Shown here piece after piece: positions 34,391 to 45,797 of a stretch of DNA of 60,000 bases. Position 1 is the stretch's first letter; each line of letters begins with the position of its first letter. The translations under genes and the position numbers were made by a program. Under the pieces are notes generated by a model, which ran no database searches, was not told the DNA's origin, and saw nothing but the letters and a program-made list of their open reading frames with translations. Source of the DNA: Cristatella mucedo (taxonomy: Eukaryota; Bryozoa; Phylactolaemata; Cristatellidae); assembly GCA_009760855.2 (NCBI GenBank), contig WPIO01000079.1, positions 1,503,501-1,563,500 on the forward strand. Direction: 5' to 3'.

Positions 34391-37072
34391 CTCTTCAGAG
34401 GCTTCTGTAGATCCAACAAATGTGGAATATGCAGAAGTTGTTCTAGTGCCTCTAGTCTATTCTCATCTTTAAAAAGTGGCCTAGCAGCCATCATTTTAGA
34501 TGATACAGGTAAAACACCTGAGGTTATGAAAAAATGTTTCTATTAAGCATGCAATACAGCCATTTCATTTCAGCCTCTATAACACAAACGATGTTTTCTA
34601 GTCATCGCACCTCTTAAAAAAAATTAAGCAATAGCTTTGACATTGCCGTAATGGTAAACTTTTGTAACTTTGGCAGGTGAGAGCAATTTAGCTTGCTAAA
34701 GAGTCTTACCCTACGGAGCATATCCGCATGGAGGTATGTAAATGTGGCAGCTATGAGTCTAGTGAGCCACGCAGTGGGATACTTGAAGTACCTCAATAGT
34801 GCTAATCATAAACTAGCTCAAATATTTTCTTCATAATCTAGCTGCCATTGAACAGACTTCTTTTATCAGCAGATAATGAACTGAGAATTTCATCAACAGG
34901 AAGTCTCAGGGAGCTCAAGCTGTGACTCAATAACCACTACACGCCCAAACGTTAGCAGACTAGGTAGCATTGCTCAAGAATCCTTCCTTAGACTTGGCTG
35001 GAGAGGGAAGTGAACGGAAAAACAGCAGATAAGTTTAAGCTGTGTAATGCGGTATTTCGCCAGCAAATCCTTCTGCCTTATGACTTCTCTTGATCGATTA
35101 GAGGAAGCTTTTAGCTGGTAGGTAGTGAATTTGATCCATACCCGACCAGGGCTGGATGCAATCGCTACTGACAGCCGATGCTCTGCCGGGTTACTTTAGT
35201 GCAAAATAAAGCTTCCTATTATCGTACCCAAAGCTAGAGTTGCACTCACATGCATAGATGCTCACGTGCAAACTCCTACTGAAGCCTAGCTTTTTGAGCC
35301 TGTACGTTCACAGCGAGGCTTGATAATTCACACTATTTCTAGGTCAGTAACTGAAGCTGACGCAAATGAAAGTACCATCAGAAGACCCAAGTATCATTCA
35401 AATTTATTTTAAAGTGAGCATTTGTAGTAACAGGTAAAGCTTACCGTGTGCAAAAATTGTCATCGATTCCAGCACACTACAAGTTAAGCGATGGTGTCCT
35501 TTGCAATCTACTTGTAAGCGAGGCGATCCAGGTAGTGATAGGGAGGAATACTGTGATAAAGAGCGGCCAATCGGGTAAAGATTCATCAAAAGTAACCCGA
35601 CGAGGCAAAAAGCCACCTGAAGTCACAAGGCATAGGAGAAAAGTTGTTTTAAACGGCCTTGAAGATTGACGTCAGGATTGCATTATTAGAGTGGTGGAGA
35701 TTTCACACGATTGGCCATATCAATATCCCGTTCCTAGACGCTTCGTACTGGTATACCAGAAGAGCAATCGTTCGGCATTTGGGTCGATCTCATCGAGACT
35801 AAAACCTGCAACAGTAGAGGTAAAAATTAAACGCAAGCACCCTCACCTCCACCGTGCGACCATTAAGTTTTGCAGAGCTAGCTGAACCTTAGCATAGCAA
35901 AGTCAGGACGAGCATTGACCAGAAATTTATGGAGCAGTCGCCCCCTAATTGACAGTGTATTTCTCACATTGTGTCGAGTAGCCTTGACCTGGCTGTCTAT
36001 GGTAGCTCCTTAGTTTCAAGGCCGCGCATGTGCACAGTTGCTTTGACTGGGAGGCTGCATTCCATTAAGCATAAATTTTCGTTGGGGCTCAAGCACTTCT
36101 TTGTGGCTCTAGCCACGTTGATAGACTTTCCGTTCCATCTCCTCTTGTTTACCCAAGGTGAGCAGGTGCTTAAGTAAATTGACACGCCTGTAGTTCAGAT
36201 GCAGATTCGCTTAGTGTTCATTGCAACGATTGTTAAGCGAAAGGCCCTGAGGCGAAGGCGTGCTCACGTGACTTTGATTTGGCCCAGTACCACGGTTCTT
36301 AATTAGCTGATGTTTTGTTCACTGTAGCGGAATTTTAGTAAGAAAATTCTAAATTGCAGGGCCTCGCTTATCGCTCCTCTATTCGCCAACCTAACTACAG
36401 GGTGTGTTAACCTTATTTGAGTACAGTTAATGCAAAGAAAGAGCTGAAACTGGTCTTGTAGGCCAACTGGTCGTGTAGTGAACTAACATCCTTTTTACTT
36501 AAAGTCTGTTGGCGACTATGCTTCTGCCCAACGGGCACCTGGTCGGGAAGCTGCCTTCAGCTGCCTTTAAGAAACCTGTGTTAAGTCATGTACTGCTCTC
36601 GTGGCTCTTCCCGTGCTACTCTCGTGCTCTGATACTGATACTCGTGCGTCTATTACGCAGGGAGCTTTTAGTCATTGTGCTGTCAAGATGGCCACGTGCC
36701 GACATAATCAAAGATGGCTGACTTCAGATCATAAACGAACATGTAACCTGGCTGACAAAGGCTAATCCCCGACGTTCACGAATGGAACTATTGTGTATAT
36801 TTGCTTTGTTCCAGAAAATGACCATTATAACGAGGCCCTCGGAAACGGCCTCCTCGATGAGTGGCACTTGTGTAGAATTGGCCTACATCGGTGTGTTCGT
36901 ACAATTATCCTTGGGCTCCTGATGAATCTCGTAAACGCCAAACGGCATCAAAGATTATATAGCAGCTTTTCGGTGCACTGCTGCATGCACGAGAACAGCT
37001 CTATATCAACAGCTGTGGTAAACAGAGCCCATTTGACTTCTACCAAGGCTTCGTGTTGATGAGCTTCAGGGG
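34391..37072. other. No gene recognised
   Basis: 2.7 kb without an alignable repeat or convincing exon. Open frames are under 90 codons. Confidence 0.55.
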
Positions 37073-37444
37073 ATGGCATGCTGGACAATGACTTCAGTAT
37101 CCGGGCACATTTCTGACAGCCTTCCATTATCTGTTGACTTTTGTATAGCTGCAGTACTAATGTTTAAGAATGAATTCTTCTGTATTTTGCATCAGAAAAT
37201 CAAATCTGAACTCATGAACTCAGCAGCCCGCAGAACCATTAGCAATATAAAGTGGTTAGCTAAAAGTAAGTTTTCATTACAGAAGTTGGGAAATAAACTC
37301 ACACAGGAATCAAGCTTGAGCAAGCATGCTAAAGCTTATAAGAAGACTCTTTGGACAATGCTTGCACTTTTAGATTTTAACATGCATTTATTGGAACGAA
37401 GGCAGCTGGATGATCAAATCAGTCGGATAAGGAGTAAGCCATAG
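37073..37444 (+). CDS. Unidentified 123-codon reading frame
   Basis: Opens near a GGATGGCATGC context and runs 123 codons, on one strand only and in AT-balanced sequence, where such a length is less expected by chance. The C-terminal half is basic and helix-like (KIKSELMNSAARR, then KHAKAYKKTLWTMLALLD). It has no domain I recognise and no repeat homology in the window. It may be a fragment of an old transposon protein or chance. Confidence 0.2.
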   Translation: MACWTMTSVSGHISDSLPLSVDFCIAAVLMFKNEFFCILHQKIKSELMNSAARRTISNIKWLAKSKFSLQKLGNKLTQESSLSKHAKAYKKTLWTMLALLDFNMHLLERRQLDDQISRIRSKP

Positions 37445-38198
37445 ACGGATCACAGCACAGATAAAGTGGAGTACCTTGCTGTGGATAGAAAATTCAGAAA
37501 TGTGCTTAGCAGTGACTCGAGCCAGAGGAAGAGTAGACATTTTTAAAATGAAGGGGTGGCGGTCTGATAAAACATTGAATCATGCCATACTTGAAAACGC
37601 ATCTGCATGACTGACAGCTATTTTCCTGCACACTACTCCTGCCTCTCACACTGCTGCACATTTAACCCAGTTTAGAACTCTTGTCGTGACATGTCAGTGT
37701 TCCGAGAGGCGCTCCAAAAGAGTCACTTGAGGAAGATGCTGCTTTGGCCTGGATGATACTAGCAGAGACCCTCGCAATTGCTCAGTTTTGATCTGCTGGT
37801 AGCAGAAATTTCACGACAGTGCTATTTCATGTGAATGATCCACTCAAACCCCAACTGGAACTTGCTAGTAAGACATGAAAATCTAAGCCAATCTAACCAT
37901 TTATCTCCATGGCTACTATTCGTTCAAGTGTTCTATATATATATGGCACAGTGGACAATTGAAGAAGGTCATTCAGGCGCTCAGAATATGGTAACACAGT
38001 AGGATGGTTGGACTGACTAAAAACATTTTTGATGAGACAGTTACTCTACCAACAACCTTTAAAATATTCACAATATTAGCTTCGACAGATAGCAACGCTT
38101 CACTGAAACTCGTGACATGATGCTTTTGGACGAAGAAGAGAATTGCTTGTCATATTTGCCTAGGAGAAACACATTGCTGTGAGTTCAGTGAAGGCTTG

Positions 38199-38253
<55 letters not shown>

Positions 38254-38830
38254 AGAGCACGGCTGCTGTCCGAGAGGGGTGGATTTAAAAGGATAAATTG
38301 CTTATTTCTTGCTATCTCACTGGCAAAGAAATCTGGAAAACACTCAGCTGAGCCTCCGATTGGATTGTATGAGTGTTTTTGAGCATGAAGATGGCCCATT
38401 TAGGTTTTCAATGATGAAAGATTCTCATTGACAAACTATTTGTAAAAGGGACAGTATTTGACTGCTTGAAAACAGTAGAAATGTAATGGCATTTTTTGAG
38501 GCATCGGTATGAGCAATACTGTGGGTGAGATGTTTACTTATCAAAGTCCTTTCTTCAACAACATTATGGAGTAATTATAAGGTCGAAATCACTTTTAAAT
38601 ATCGCTACAGTTTGAGGACATGCCCTAGACCACACTGATCATTCTAAACTGAGATTAGGAGTAACCTGGGAACCGATAAAATTAGATTTTCCACTTCAGG
38701 GTATTTCATTCTCAACCCAAGTAAATTGCTTCTTCCAGGAACATTTTTCTTAAAACAAATTCCAGCTGGAACAATAGCTAACGTTTTCAATGGCTGCCCT
38801 CAGATTAAATCTAGCTGGTTCTAAAAGAAA
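37445..38830. other. No gene recognised; contains a (GA)24 tract
   Basis: Unassigned sequence with a pure GA microsatellite at 38204-38251. Confidence 0.6.
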
Positions 38831-38972
38831 TACAAATAAAATGAAATTGTATAGCTTCTAAGTGAACTTAATCACTATTCGGGCGCTTTCCGAATTTCTT
38901 GGGGAACGAGCCCATGACCTCAGCCAGACCTTGATCAGGGCGAGCACCTTAACCACTGTACCAAATCTAAAC
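38831..38972 (-). mobile_element. tRNA-derived SINE
   Basis: On the minus strand: TTTGGTACAGTGGTTAAGG (tRNA-like head, A-box region), GCTCGCCCTGATCAAGG, then GGTCATGGGCTCG (B-box region). The LINE-like tail follows with GTGATTAAGTTCACTT and an AT-rich end. The first few bases of the head and part of the tail stem are diverged relative to the copy at 59.5 kb. Confidence 0.8.
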
Positions 38973-39084
38973 CTCGTTGATCCAGATAGCTGCGACATTA
39001 AGGTGCAAGCCTGAAATGAACCAGTGCTAGATTTGTTAGCACCCTAACATTTATCGACCGTCAACCGGAGGAATAGACCTCATA
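38973..39084. other. Spacer between SINE and family B sequence
   Basis: About 110 bp with no recognised content. Confidence 0.5.
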
Positions 39085-39325
39085 AAGTAATGCATCTCCG
39101 TCTGTAACTCCACAAAGTCATAAAGACCACGTGGTTGTTAGGCAGGAGAGTTTGCATAGCCCACTCACAGCCTGAGACGCTTTCCGTTCGCATTCGGTAG
39201 CCAACAGACTTCGCCTCATGCATCAAAGAGATAGTGGGAAGCATAGCAGAGTCAGGAGAGCAGTTGAGATAGTGAGTAGCATAGAAGTAGCAGCTCAGGA
39301 CCACTTAAAAGGATGTGCCATAGTC
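39085..39325 (-). mobile_element. Family B LINE, ~240-bp 3' fragment
   Basis: Plus-strand order ATCTCCGTCTGTAACTCC, AAAGTCATAAAGACCACGTG, CATTCGGTAGCCAACAGACT, GGAAGCATAGCAGAGTCAGG and AGCTCAGGACC matches 48235-48480. Its 5' end (39325) directly abuts the ATGTAATGT tail of the next copy, so the two stand head to tail. Confidence 0.9.
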
Positions 39326-40150
39326 GGCAGTAATGTAATGTATCTTCGTCAGTAACTCCACAAAGTCATAAAGACCATGTGGGTGTTACGCAGGAGAGTT
39401 TTGTATAGCGCACTCACAGCCTAAGCGGCTTTCGGGACGCATTCGGTAGCCAACAGACTTCGTCTCACACAACAAAGAGAAAGTGGGAAGCATAGCAGAG
39501 TTAGGAGAGCAGTTGAAGTAGTGAGTAGCATATTAGTTAATTATGACTTTGCGGAGTTACTGACGGAGATACATTACATTACATTACATAGCATAGAAGT
39601 AGCAGTTCAGGACCGCTGAAAAAGATGTGCCACAGTCTGCAGTTGGAGAGTAGATGTCGTTGCGTAAGAATTGTGGAAGCGATTTCCACAGTCTAGGACC
39701 TGCAGAGCTACAGCTTCTGTCGCCAACTGTCTTTAAGCGGAGGAATGGGACAGCTAATTGATTGTCCGCACAGGACCTGAGGGTGCGAACAGGCTGAAAC
39801 TGATGCAGCAGTTTAGCTAGTTACGAAGGAGCCAAGCCGTGGCCGGCCTTGTGGGTCAGCGTAGGAACCTTGCTCTGTATCCTTTGCTCAACCGGCAACC
39901 ATCCTAGCTCTTTCAGCAAAGGTGACACGTGCTCAAACAGCTGGGACTTGAAGACCAGCCTTGCAGCCATATTCATAATCTGCTGTAGTGGCATAATAGC
40001 TTTCTTTGGTAGCCCAGCCAAAAGGGAATTACAATAATCAAGCCAAGACAGAACTAAAGAGCTATTTAAATTGGTTAAAAGCCACTGTGGGAGACAGCTT
40101 CTAATCTTGGATAGGGATCGGATGTGATGGCTAGCTGTGGAGGCAGTAGG
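39326..40150 (-). mobile_element. Family B LINE, 5'-truncated copy with nested insertion
   Basis: Starts at the tail (ATGTAATGTATCTTCG, on plus) and extends through the C-terminal RT region. The minus frame 39821-40207 reads TASTASHHIRSLSKIRSCLP, SLVLSWLDYCNSLLAGLPKK and ELGWLPVEQRIQSKV. Homology to the 48.2-kb copy ends near 40150 at GGAGGCAGT. Stops separate this frame from the last segment. A 56-bp plus-strand micro-insertion sits at 39533-39588. Confidence 0.9.
39533..39588 (+). mobile_element. 56-bp family B micro-insertion with 7-bp target-site duplication
   Basis: Consists of the last ~40 bp of family B in plus orientation (TATGACTTTGCGGAGTTACT, then GACGGAGAT) and an ACATT repeat tail. 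TAGCATA at 39526-39532 and 39589-39595 flanks it. The uninterrupted family B sequence at 48.42 kb reads GTGAGTAGCATGGAAG here, with a single copy of the target. The first eight bases (TTAGTTAA) are not family B sequence. Confidence 0.88.
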
Positions 40151-40349
40151 AAAGTAGGTGTCGTTGCTTAAGACCTGCACATTATCGTCGGGTATTTTCA
40201 GGATCACCTTTACAAGGCTGGATACGATCCTGCTTGGATATTAGTAGACCCCGAAGTTTGCTCAACCGAAACTTTACCCAGCATATTTCTTAACCTGCAA
40301 TCTCGAAAAAGATAGTCTAGGTTTTCGCGTCAAAATTCCACTTTGCCTG
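40151..40349. other. Spacer without recognised content
   Basis: About 200 bp between the family B copy and the tail of a family A copy. Confidence 0.5.
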
Positions 40350-41025
40350 TTATAATAATAATAATAATAATGTACTTGATAAAGCGCCCTCAGAGAACTT
40401 AATCTCTCTCTAGGCGCTTTACATTTGCTGCAAAGGGAAATGCAATTGAATGGTAAGTAAAATCATGCTTGAAAAACAAACAAAATGAATAGTATGGTTA
40501 GGGGTGACATGCACAGGGTCAGCATGCAAATGTGGTTAGTGGCAGCATGCACAGTGTCAGCACGAATACGCACATGAAGGACGAATCACAGTGACCCACT
40601 AAATGCGGTCCTAAATAGGTGTGTTTTTAAGTTCCTTTTAAATGTTGTCAGGTCAGGGGATGTTCTGACGCAAGTCGGGAGGGAGTTTCAGGCTTTGGAA
40701 GCATACGAACTAAATGCATGGTCTCCAAAGGATTTAAGGTTTGTACGAGGTATTTCTAGACTGTCGGATTTCGAAAAGCAGGTGGTAAGATGCTCGGCCT
40801 GATGGGGGAGTATGTCGGAGAGATAGGCTGGAGCCATAGAATGAAGGGACCTAAAAGTGAGCGACAAAACCTTGAAGTCAATCCGTTGCTTGACTGGTAG
40901 CCAGTGCAGGTCGGCGAGAAGTGGAGTAATGTGGCAACTGCGACGCTCACGACAGACAAGCCTGGCTGCAGAGTTTAGCACCAGCTGCAATCGCCTGATC
41001 GAACACGCTGGTAGGCCAGTAAGTA
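40350..41025 (-). mobile_element. Family A LINE, 5'-truncated copy with good 3' end
   Basis: AATAATAATAATAATAATG tail, intact hairpin (GCGCCCTCAGAGAACTTAAT, then CTCTCTCTAGGCGC) and 3' untranslated region. The minus frame 40688-40990 reads QLVLNSAARLVCRERRSCHI, HWLPVKQRIDFKVLSL and MAPAYLSDILPHQAEH. It is among the least diverged copies; the protein is cut at both ends. Confidence 0.93.
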
Positions 41026-41214
41026 ATTATTGTCAGACGGTTACGACACCCAGTTGAGCACCCAGTGGATGCCGATTATTTGTCTGTGCTCAAAAGTATC
41101 GCATCGGTAGCACTATGAATAAGCCCATGTCTCGCCTTTGCAGATAAATCTAGCCTGATTCTGCTGCTGTCCCAGCTTCATTGATGGCGAACTCAGAATT
41201 CCTCAGCTGTAATT

Positions 41215-41345
41215 GCAATGTAATGTGATGGATCTCAGTCAGAAGCTTCACAAAAGCCGCAAAAAAATTAGGTTGTTATGCAGGAGAGTTTTGTGTAGCT
41301 AACCCACAGCCTAAGCAGTTATAACTAGGCATTAGGTAGCCAATG
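41215..41345 (-). mobile_element. Family B LINE 3' fragment, diverged
   Basis: TGTAATGTGATGGATCTCAG, ACAAAAGCC, GTTATGCAGGAGAGTTTTGT, CCACAGCCTAAGC and GGTAGCCAATGTACTTCG follow the family B order on plus. Confidence 0.75.
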
Positions 41346-42296
41346 TACTTCGGTTCACAGCTGCTTCACATTATATACGCCTGCTCAAAAGATTATGTGA
41401 TGAATTTTCTACAGAAATACCGTGAATGGGCTTTGCTGATGGTCAAGTCATTGTTTCTAAAACCTGTGGTTATAGATTTAACGAACGCAAGCTAGGTTTT
41501 CCACTTGGCTGTTTTGTCAGTTGTAATGTAGACCTTGCTGTCGTCACTGGTAGTTACTTGTGGTTATCAACCTCCATTGCTTATTCTCGTAAGCCATGAT
41601 GCCGCCAATTTTTTCGATATATCAGATGCAGATTCTTATAATTCACAGAACTTAAGTAAGAGTTTCTATCAGGTCTAATGTCTCCGATCACGGCTATAGA
41701 CATTAACCCAATTTACATCGTCGTCGGTAGGTGCTGCAGCCGACGGATATTCAAGAGATAACAAAAAGTATAGTAAGAGCTGCCCATCAATACTCACAAC
41801 TTGAGATATAATTAAAGACAGGCAAATTGGACTTGTCCCCTGAAATGAAATTCTCGTGTAAAATTGAAAATCTGCTGCTTGCAAATTTTCCGAGGTTTTT
41901 TGTGACTACCTTCTGCTAAACAAAGGTTCATTTTGAGGACCAGTGTAAACAAGAGCCACCATGCTGAAAGAGTCGTTCGTGTAAGGATGTTCAATGAGCT
42001 TACCTGGCTGAAGACCTATGTCGATAAATTTCGACATGCTGCACCTCAGTCAGCTAATAACAATTTCAACATCAACTAGCTAGAGTAACTGGGTTTTAGT
42101 CTTAGCAAATTAGCTGTTCATCAGGTAAAATGACAAGATAAGACTTACACGTCGGACGTTTGCATGTTTGTCTGTGACGTGTTTCTCACTTCGAAAGACA
42201 TTAATTACTTTCAGGATACCTGAAACATTCAAGCCCCAGTCATATTTCCTAACAGCCAGATTTTATGAAATCTCATACTTTTTCACACTAGAGAGG
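41346..42296. other. No gene recognised
   Basis: AT-rich unassigned sequence; frames are under 80 codons without motifs. Confidence 0.55.
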
Positions 42297-42830
42297 ATAA
42301 TAATACCAATAATAATAATTCACTTTATAAAGAGCCCTCAGAGAACAGAATCTCTTTCTAGGCGCTTTACATTTGTTGCAAAGGGAAACGCGATTGAATG
42401 GTGAGTAATACCATGCTTGATAAACCACATAAATAACAGGGTTAGGGGTTACATGCACAGGGTCAGCATGCAAATGTGGTTAGTGGCAGCATGCACAGTG
42501 TCAGCACACAAAAGCACACGAATGACGAATCACAGGGAGCCTCTAAATGCTGTCGTACATAGGTGTGTTTTAAAGTTCTTTTCAAATGTGGTCAAGTCAG
42601 GGATGTTCTGATGCAAGTCGGAAGGGAGTTCCAGGCTTTGGGAGCATACGAACTAAATGCACAGTCTCCAAAGGATTTGAGGTTTATACGATGTATTGGT
42701 AAACGATTGAATTCCGAAAAGCTGGTAGTACGATGCTTGGCCTGGTGGAGGAATAGATCTGAGAAATAGGCTTGAGCCGAAGAATGAAGTGGCCTAAAAG
42801 TGAGCGACCAAAACTTGAACTGTATGCCAC
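42297..42830 (-). mobile_element. Family A LINE, 3' part
   Basis: ATT-type tail, hairpin (AAGAGCCCTCAGAGAACAG, then CTCTTTCTAGGCGC), 3' untranslated region and C-terminal codons. The minus frame 42592-42912 reads RINLKSFGDCAFSSYAPKAW, then NSLPTCIRTS. Truncated at the 5' side at about the KVLSLTFR block. Confidence 0.9.
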
Positions 42831-43027
42831 TTGTAATGCTTACAATAAATAATAGTACGCTATAGTACATCGTAACCCGTCTAAGCATTGCTAATAGTAT
42901 TTTGAAACTCAAAGTCGCCTTAAGTCATGTTACTAAGGACACCACCATTCATCTTTTGACTCACTCACTAATTTAAGATTATGGCTGCATTCGGAGCTGC
43001 CGTCTGTAAAACGAAAACGCTCTTTTC

Positions 43028-43070
43028 TAGATATAGATAAGGAGAAAAATAGATATATAGATAAGGAGAG

Positions 43071-43137
<67 letters not shown>

Positions 43138-43280
43138 TAAGGAGAGATATAGATATATAGATAAGGATAGAAATAGAAATATAGATATATAGATAAGGAA
43201 AAATATAGATATATAGATAAGGAGAGATAAAAAATATAGATATATAGATAAGGAGAGATATAGATATATAGGTAAGGACA
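43028..43280. repeat. ~23-bp minisatellite (AGATATATAGATAAGGAGAG) with embedded (TA)n
   Basis: Seven to eight degenerate units, each containing GATATATAGATAAGGA, lie on both sides of a pure TA tract at 43073-43135. The TA tract occupies the same place in the unit as its internal ATATAT, so it probably expanded from within one unit. The Tyr-Ile-Ser reading frames are artefacts. Confidence 0.9.
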
Positions 43281-44439
43281 TTACAACGTTTCCAGTGTAT
43301 GAAGAAATCATTTTTCAACGCCACTCATTAGTAAAATTAAGTAACTCGAGCACTTGCTTGAGCATATTTGGCTAAGATAGCACAATCATTTAAGGATTTC
43401 TCAGAACACGAAATTGTATTAGACGATTGAGCCCGTCCACAGTAGGACTCTAGATAACAGGTTTCTATTTGCTAGGTCATTTCTTTTCACAAAAAATGCA
43501 CAGATTAGCCTGAACAAGCCATGTCTCGGTGACGTCACCGCTGCTGCTACATCTTTTGCTTACCTGCATGAAGGGAATAAGCTTTGGGTGAAAACAAGTA
43601 TTTTATGATGCGCCGCAATATAAAGGAAAATGAAGAAGCTTTCACATGACTTGTTTTTATGAAAAATAAATTTAATGTTTTCCACTTCAGTAGAACTAGT
43701 AAACACATAAATTATTGTAAATCTCGCATATTTTTATAAGATCGTTGATTTTTAGAGAGCACGTGCCTTTATTTGATTCTATACTTTTGTAGACGATAAG
43801 AAAGCATAATGAAGCTACAATCGAGAAAAATCTGTTTAGGTTTCCTTGAATGACTACAGCAAGGCATTTTCTCTGGTAAATATATTTACTTACAAATTTG
43901 AACTGATCAAACTAAAAATTTAAATTGATAGATTATGAGCTTAGGTTCACTAGAGCGCAATAAAAAAATCGGTCACAGAGGTTCTTCATAAAAGCATGCA
44001 TATTTAGTAGTCAGCATGTTCAACGTCTGCACGGCACCATTGTTCTAATAGGTAAGTTACTCTGAAATAGACAATGCTGCGTGCAATTAGCACGTTTTCA
44101 GTTTTTTACTACCTAAGAAACATTGATTGATGTGGTTTTAGCAGCACCAAATGTGATCCGAGCTTTGAGAGCATAATGTTTGAAGGCGGGTTCTCTGAGT
44201 AACGGAACAATGTTTTCAGCGTTTATCGTTTATCCAAAAATAAGGACTAAAAAGAGCACATAGTTAACCCAACAGCAACGGCATGATATTATTTCGGCAC
44301 AAAATCTATGGAATAAAGTAAAGGAGCTTATTAGCTGTTTCGTAACTGCCGGAATTTGTTTCTCCAATAAAGAATTATTAGTTTTGAGAACTGCTACTTC
44401 GTAATCTATGTCAAGACGGTATATGAGCCTAATTCACGC
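43281..44439. other. No gene recognised
   Basis: AT-rich unassigned sequence with no frame over 60 codons. Confidence 0.6.
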
Positions 44440-44575
44440 CCTTCATTGTACGGCTGCAGCCGACGTCTCAGATTTACTCCTCCCACCAGCCCAAGGATTG
44501 TCCCATCCGCTTTTATAAATCTTATCGTTTAATTATACTGCGTATGAACCTCAGCTTCTTCAGAGACCGTGCTTG
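44440..44575 (+). mobile_element. Family A LINE, short C-terminal fragment
   Basis: CGTCTCAGATTTACTCCTCC, CAGCCCAAGGATTGTCCCA and TTCTTCAGAGACCGTGCTT follow the SDLL...KHRT...SFGDRA region. It ends at 44575, where a second copy begins at the RT motif, so this part lost its 3' end. Confidence 0.7.
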
Positions 44576-45571
44576 ATTGTGGAGCAGACGACTACATCTC
44601 TGAAATTAGGAGTACCTCAGGGCTCCATGCTAGGTCCGGTTTTTTTCACGGTTTATGCTCTTCCTCTTGCAGATGTGATTGCCAACAACAATCTTGGCTT
44701 TCACTTCTATGCGGATGACACTCAGTTGTACCTTTGCTTTGATTCCTCCCAGCCTTCTAGCACCTCAAATTCTCTAAACTCTCTTGCTGCATGCATTGAT
44801 GACATCCGCACATGGATGGCAGCAAATATTCTAAAACTAAACGATGACAAAACTAACTTACCAGTTATGGGCAAACCCAGTGTGATTCAGAGATTGGAAA
44901 GGCTGTCTCTCAAAATTGGCTCTTCCAGCATATCTCCTGTAGAATCAGCTCGAAATCTAGGCGTCATATTCCAAAGCGACCTCTCGTTAGACGACCATAT
45001 CAGTTCCACAATCAAATCTGCCTATTTTCAGCTTCATAACATTGCTAAAATTCGGGCTTGTTTAGATAAGGATACCACGTCTAAGTTGGTCCATGCATTC
45101 GTGATATCTCGTCTCGACTTCTGTAACTCACTGCTTACCGGCCCACCAACATGTGCGATCAGGCGATTGCAGCTGGTGCACAACTCTGCAGCTAGGCTTG
45201 TCTGTCGTGAGCGTCGCAGTTGCCACATTACTCCACTTCTCGCCGATCTGCACTGGCTACCAGTCAAGCAACGGATTGACTTCAAGGTTTTGTCGCTCAC
45301 TTTTAGGTCCCTTCATTCTATGGCTCCAGCCTATCTCTCCGACATACTCCCCCATCAGGCCAAGCATCGTACCACCTGCTTTTCGGAATCCAACGGTCTT
45401 GAAATACTTCGTAGAAACCTTAAATCCTTTGGAGACCATGCATTTAGTTCGTATGCTCCAAAAGCCTGGAACTCCCTCCTGACCTGCGTCAGAACATCCC
45501 CTGACCTGACCACATTTAAAAAGAACTTAAAAACATACCTATTTAGGACAGCATTTAGTGGGTCCCTGTGA
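44573..45571 (+). pseudogene. Reverse transcriptase (C-terminal half) of family A LINE, longest intact frame
   Basis: 332 codons without interruption. The first codon is TTG, not ATG; the frame is a truncation product and not a real start. GVPQGS lies at residues 13-18 and the catalytic YADD at 46-49 (in GFHFYADDTQLYL). LKLNDDKT (about 94-101) is the lysine-containing motif after the active site. NLGVIFQSDLSLDDHI and the SRLDFCNSLL...LQLVHNSAARLV...HWLPVKQRIDFKV block are typical of L2/CR1/Rex-type LINEs. It ends FRTAFSGSL at TGA. Fingers, the FDLSAAFDTIDH motif and endonuclease are absent, so it cannot act alone. Least decayed family A copy, hence probably recent. Confidence 0.92.
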
Positions 45572-45797
45572 TATGTCCTTGACTTGCTTATGCCTGCTAA
45601 CACTGTGCATGCTGCCACTAACCACATTCGCATGCTGACCCTGGGCATGACATCCCTAACCATGTTATTAATTTTTTTGTTTTTCAAGCATGACTTTACT
45701 TACCATTCAATTGCATTTCCCTTTGCAGCAAATGTAAAGCGTCTAGAAAGAGATTAAGTTCTCTGAGGGTGCTTTATCAAGTAAATAATTATCATAA
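44576..45797 (+). mobile_element. Family A LINE, best 3' copy (RT to tail)
   Basis: Spans the RT frame, a 3' untranslated region of about 190 bp (with repeated CATGCTGAC..CTGTGCATG blocks), the hairpin GCGTCTAGAAAGAGATTAAG, then TTCTCTGAGGGTGC, and an AT-rich tail. The next 5'-truncated copy begins immediately after the tail. Use this copy as the reference for family A. Confidence 0.92.

Noticed and set aside
34221-34546. Ser-Leu and Arg-Glu repeat frames
   Set aside because: Produced by the CT microsatellite.
34899-34960. Possible SINE fragment (CTCAGGGAGCTCAAGC)
   Set aside because: Only the B-box-like stretch resembles the SINE; the neighbouring blocks do not line up.
35110-35170. B-box-like GGTATGGATCAAATTCAC on minus
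   Set aside because: No A-box or SINE tail at the right distance; likely chance.
45034-45687. Minus-strand frames over the best LINE copy
   Set aside because: They are antisense shadows of the RT frame and the 3' untranslated region.
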